From positions 873,501-937,500 of the forward strand of contig NC_015144.1 of assembly GCF_000189415.1 (NCBI RefSeq): 64,000 nucleotides of DNA, written 5' to 3'. The position numbers and the translations under genes are program-made. Source of the stretch: Weeksella virosa DSM 16922 (lineage in GTDB: Bacteria > Bacteroidota > Bacteroidia > Flavobacteriales > Weeksellaceae). This document shows positions 61,451 to 64,000 of the stretch, piece by piece. Positions within the stretch are counted from its first letter, which is position 1, and each line of letters starts with the position of its first letter. Below the pieces are notes generated by a model that did not search any database, was not told the origin of the DNA, and saw only the letters and a list, made by a program, of their open reading frames with translations.

Positions 61451-63813
61451 TGGAACAAAAATCAACGACAAAAACATCTACCACAAACAAGAAGTCGGAA
61501 AACAATGGACGAATAGTAGGCCGTGTTATCAAATTTTTATGGCTCGGATTTTTTGCCATAGTTCTTGGAGTTATTGCTATTTTTTGGGCAACCTCGAATG
61601 GTTGGTTTGGTGAGATACCCAATGTACGTGATCTAGAAAATCCTGATATTTATATTTCATCGGATATAATTTCTTCTGATGGTGTACTACTCGATCGTTT
61701 CGAGACAGAAAGCCGAACCCCGATCTACTATAAAGATTTACCCCCTCACTTGGTCGATGCACTTTTAGCAAAAGAAGACATTCGGTTTTTCGAGCACTCT
61801 GGGATTGATGTTCGGGCTGCAATGCGTGCAGTAACTTCAGCTGGCGATTCAGGAGGAGGATCTACAATCACTCAACAACTTGCAAAACAATTGTACACCG
61901 TAAGCCCTTCGACAAACTTTGTGAAACGTGTTTTCCAGAAATTAAAAGAATGGGTAACATCTGTACAACTAGAAAAACTTTACACTAAAGAAGAAATCAT
62001 TGCTATGTACTTTAATAAATTTGATTTTATTTATGGTGCAAAAGGAATCGAGTCTGCATCGAAAGTTTACTTCAATAAAAAAACCAAAGACCTCGATTTA
62101 GCAGAATCAGCAACCTTGGTTTCAATGTTTCAGAACCCTGTAGCATTCAACCCACTGAAATACCCCGACGTATCAAAAGACAAGCGCAATTTGGTAATTG
62201 ATCAGATGGTAAAATACAATAAAATATCGAAAGAAGAAGGTGAAACAGTAAAAGCTTCTCCAGTAAAAACCGATCGCCAATTCATTACCCAACGAGACGA
62301 AACGTATTCTGCATACTTCAAAACTGCTTTACGAAAAGAAATCGAAGCTTGGCTAGAACAATACGAGAAAGAAACCGGAAAGCGATATAACTTAGACAAA
62401 GACGGTCTCAAGATTTATGTAACCTTAGACTCGAGAATGCAAAAAATGGCAGAGGCAGCAGTAAAAAAACATCTTACACATTTACAACAACAGTTTTTTG
62501 CAGAACAACGCGGACGGAAACTCGCACCCTTCTACGGAGTAAATGAACAAAAACGCAATAATATCTTCTTGCAAGCCATGCGCCGTACAGATTTATACAG
62601 ATTAATGAAAGAGAACGGAAGCACTGAGGAAGAAATTATCAAACGATTCAACACCAAAAAAGATTCGATTAAATTCTTTACATGGGATGGAATAAAATAC
62701 GAAAAAGGGAAAACCTTAATGGACTCCATCATCTATCACAAGCATATCTTGCAAGCTGGTCTAATGTCGATGGATCCTAAAGATGGTACAATCAAAGCTT
62801 GGGTTGGCGGAATAGACTGGGAATACTTCAAATTCGACCACGTGAAACAAGCGCGACGCCAAGTAGGATCTACCTTCAAACCATTTGTATATGCAACCGC
62901 AATCAACCAAATGGGATACACTCCATGTACTGTAATATCCAATGACCGGATCACAATTGGCGGTTGGTCACCAAGAAATGCAAATGGCCGATATGGTGGT
63001 TCACAAGATTTACGTACAGCACTCGCCTATTCTACCAACATGGTTTCGGTACGATTAATTCTCCAGACCGGAATCGACCCAGTAATCCAAATGTGTCGAG
63101 ATTTAGGAGTTGTTTCTCCGATCATCAAAGATAATACAATTGCATTAGGGTCGACAGATCTCTCTGTATACGAAATGGTTGGCGCAATGAGTGCTTTTGC
63201 AAATGGAGGAATTTATATCAAACCAGAACTTATTTTACGAATAGAAGATCGACAAGGAAAAGTATTAAAAGACTTTTCTCAAACAACAAGAGAAGTTGTA
63301 AATGAACAAGTTGCATATACCATGATCGACATAATGAAAGGAGTTGTAGACCGAGGAACTGGTAGTTGGGTTAGAAGAAAATACGGCATTACCGCAGAGG
63401 TAGCCGGAAAAACCGGAACTTCAAATGACAACTCAGACGGTTGGTTTATGGGACTTACCCCAAATTTGGTTACCGGAGTTTGGGTTGGTGCAGAAGACCG
63501 ATTCGCTCACTTTGGTAGCACTGCACTAGGACAAGGAGCCAATACAAGTTTACCGATTTGGTCGTATTATATGCAAAGCGTTTACAAAGAGGGAAATAAA
63601 CTTGGCATTACTTCTGCCGATAAATTCGAAAAACCAGAAGGGTATGACAATGGATGCGAAAACTTCCATTCGTATAGCAACCTAAGTGCAGGTAGTTTTG
63701 ATGACGACGAAGTAATCGAAGGAGGTGGTGATGACCCTAATTACAGACCATCGAAAAAAGTAGATCGTTCACCTGATCTTGACGAAGATGATGAAATCGA
63801 TTTCAATCAATAA
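61450..63813 (+). CDS. mrcA: Class A penicillin-binding protein 1A
   Basis: Bifunctional peptidoglycan synthase of 787 aa, inner-membrane anchored. One N-terminal helix (about 25-48). Glycosyltransferase domain: LLAKEDIRFFEHSGID and GGSTITQQLAKQLY. Transpeptidase domain: nucleophile motif VGSTFKPF, YSTNMVSV (SxN) and GKTGTSND (KTG). The C-terminus is very acidic (DLDEDDEIDFNQ). The ATG at 61450 shares its A with the gldH stop; the TTG three bases earlier is not needed. A terminator follows. Confidence 0.94.
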   Translation: MEQKSTTKTSTTNKKSENNGRIVGRVIKFLWLGFFAIVLGVIAIFWATSNGWFGEIPNVRDLENPDIYISSDIISSDGVLLDRFETESRTPIYYKDLPPHLVDALLAKEDIRFFEHSGIDVRAAMRAVTSAGDSGGGSTITQQLAKQLYTVSPSTNFVKRVFQKLKEWVTSVQLEKLYTKEEIIAMYFNKFDFIYGAKGIESASKVYFNKKTKDLDLAESATLVSMFQNPVAFNPLKYPDVSKDKRNLVIDQMVKYNKISKEEGETVKASPVKTDRQFITQRDETYSAYFKTALRKEIEAWLEQYEKETGKRYNLDKDGLKIYVTLDSRMQKMAEAAVKKHLTHLQQQFFAEQRGRKLAPFYGVNEQKRNNIFLQAMRRTDLYRLMKENGSTEEEIIKRFNTKKDSIKFFTWDGIKYEKGKTLMDSIIYHKHILQAGLMSMDPKDGTIKAWVGGIDWEYFKFDHVKQARRQVGSTFKPFVYATAINQMGYTPCTVISNDRITIGGWSPRNANGRYGGSQDLRTALAYSTNMVSVRLILQTGIDPVIQMCRDLGVVSPIIKDNTIALGSTDLSVYEMVGAMSAFANGGIYIKPELILRIEDRQGKVLKDFSQTTREVVNEQVAYTMIDIMKGVVDRGTGSWVRRKYGITAEVAGKTGTSNDNSDGWFMGLTPNLVTGVWVGAEDRFAHFGSTALGQGANTSLPIWSYYMQSVYKEGNKLGITSADKFEKPEGYDNGCENFHSYSNLSAGSFDDDEVIEGGGDDPNYRPSKKVDRSPDLDEDDEIDFNQ

Positions 63814-63836
63814 CAAAAATCATAAATAAAATCTTT

Positions 63837-63869
63837 GCCTCTATTATCAGACAATAGGGGCTTTTTTTT
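63837..63869 (+). terminator. Terminator of the ricT-gldH-PBP1A operon
   Basis: GCCTCTATT pairs with AATAGGGGC (one G-T pair), loop of 7, then a T-run. Confidence 0.85.
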
Positions 63870-63887
63870 AGAATCGAAAGTATAATG

Positions 63888-63895
63888 TATTTTTG
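63888..63895 (+). promoter_or_regulatory. -7 promoter element of the right-edge gene
   Basis: TATTTTTG, 18 bases before the ATG at 63914. Confidence 0.45.
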
Positions 63896-63913
63896 ATAAA
63901 ATTTATTCGAACC

Positions 63914-64000
63914 ATGAACACAGTAGAACAAGCAACAAAACAACTTATGACCAAAGGTTATATGGATATGAAAATCCCTGAAGGAATTGATCTTGTAGCC
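63914..64000 (+). CDS. Unidentified protein, 5' end only
   Basis: 29 codons are visible (MNTVEQATKQLMTKGYMDMK, then IPEGIDLVA), cut by the window edge. It has its own promoter-like element and no signal peptide. Too short to assign. Confidence 0.55.
   Translation, partial: MNTVEQATKQLMTKGYMDMKIPEGIDLVA

Overview
This 64 kb window has low GC and comes from a member of the Bacteroidetes, most likely class Flavobacteriia and possibly family Weeksellaceae (inference). The supporting signs are the gliding/T9SS lipoprotein gene gldH, a type IX secretion type A sorting domain, a GLPGLI-family protein, ricT beside gldH and a class A penicillin-binding protein, a separate two-gene atpDC locus, an rpsP with a long Ala/Glu-rich tail, a tmRNA tag GNEEYALAA, and many start-proximal TAnnTTTG promoter elements, which are the -7 motif of Bacteroidetes primary sigma factor.

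Layout. Positions 1-5400 hold the end of a cbb3 cytochrome oxidase operon (ccoI-ccoS-ccoN, minus strand). It is divergent from a Crp/Fnr-family regulator, with a perfect 14-bp palindrome between them. An AlkD-type glycosylase follows. Positions 5400-29400 are ordinary core genome: a secreted DsrE protein, hflX, an S41 protease lipoprotein, an HD hydrolase next to a metallophosphatase with altered metal ligands, rpsP-rimM, a GLPGLI protein, glnS, radC, two tandem flippases, a YjjG-type phosphatase, pgi, plsC, rnhA, a TlpA-like lipoprotein, a tandem-USP protein, a thioesterase, thiL, meaB, and an acetaldehyde-type dehydrogenase with its DUF779 partner. The ssrA (tmRNA) gene lies at 29569-29966.

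Accessory island, about 29970-45150. A 67-71 bp imperfect direct repeat, which in the left copy covers most of the ssrA terminator, brackets about 15 kb. Inside is a minus-strand operon encoding a T9SS-sorted repeat protein (512 aa), a large secreted YD-repeat protein (983 aa), a full-length secreted Rhs protein (1169 aa) with a polymorphic C-terminal tip, and a probable immunity protein. Downstream are a decayed CHC2/TOPRIM primase and an XRE regulator with three matching operator-like sites. Beyond these are two orphan Rhs C-terminal tips, each followed by a tightly coupled candidate immunity gene. A nearly identical block of about 559 bp is shared by the full-length Rhs gene and the first orphan. 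It ends exactly where the toxin-bearing tips diverge, as expected if tips are exchanged by homologous recombination. This is the most interesting part of the window: a T9SS-linked, tip-swapping Rhs toxin locus, possibly with a two-chain Rhs shell.

Positions 45150-64000 return to core genome: a small secreted coiled-coil protein, an NhaP2-type antiporter, a DoxD/DoxA-like protein, small membrane proteins, ribF, atpDC, prs-rplY, an OmpA-family protein with TSP3-like repeats, gltX, a metallo-beta-lactamase-fold hydrolase, ricT-gldH-PBP1A, and the beginning of an unidentified gene at the right edge.

I saw no rRNA genes, canonical tRNA genes, CRISPR arrays or intact transposases. No recognisable integrase was found in the island. 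Functional calls rest on motif recognition by eye; no database search was run.
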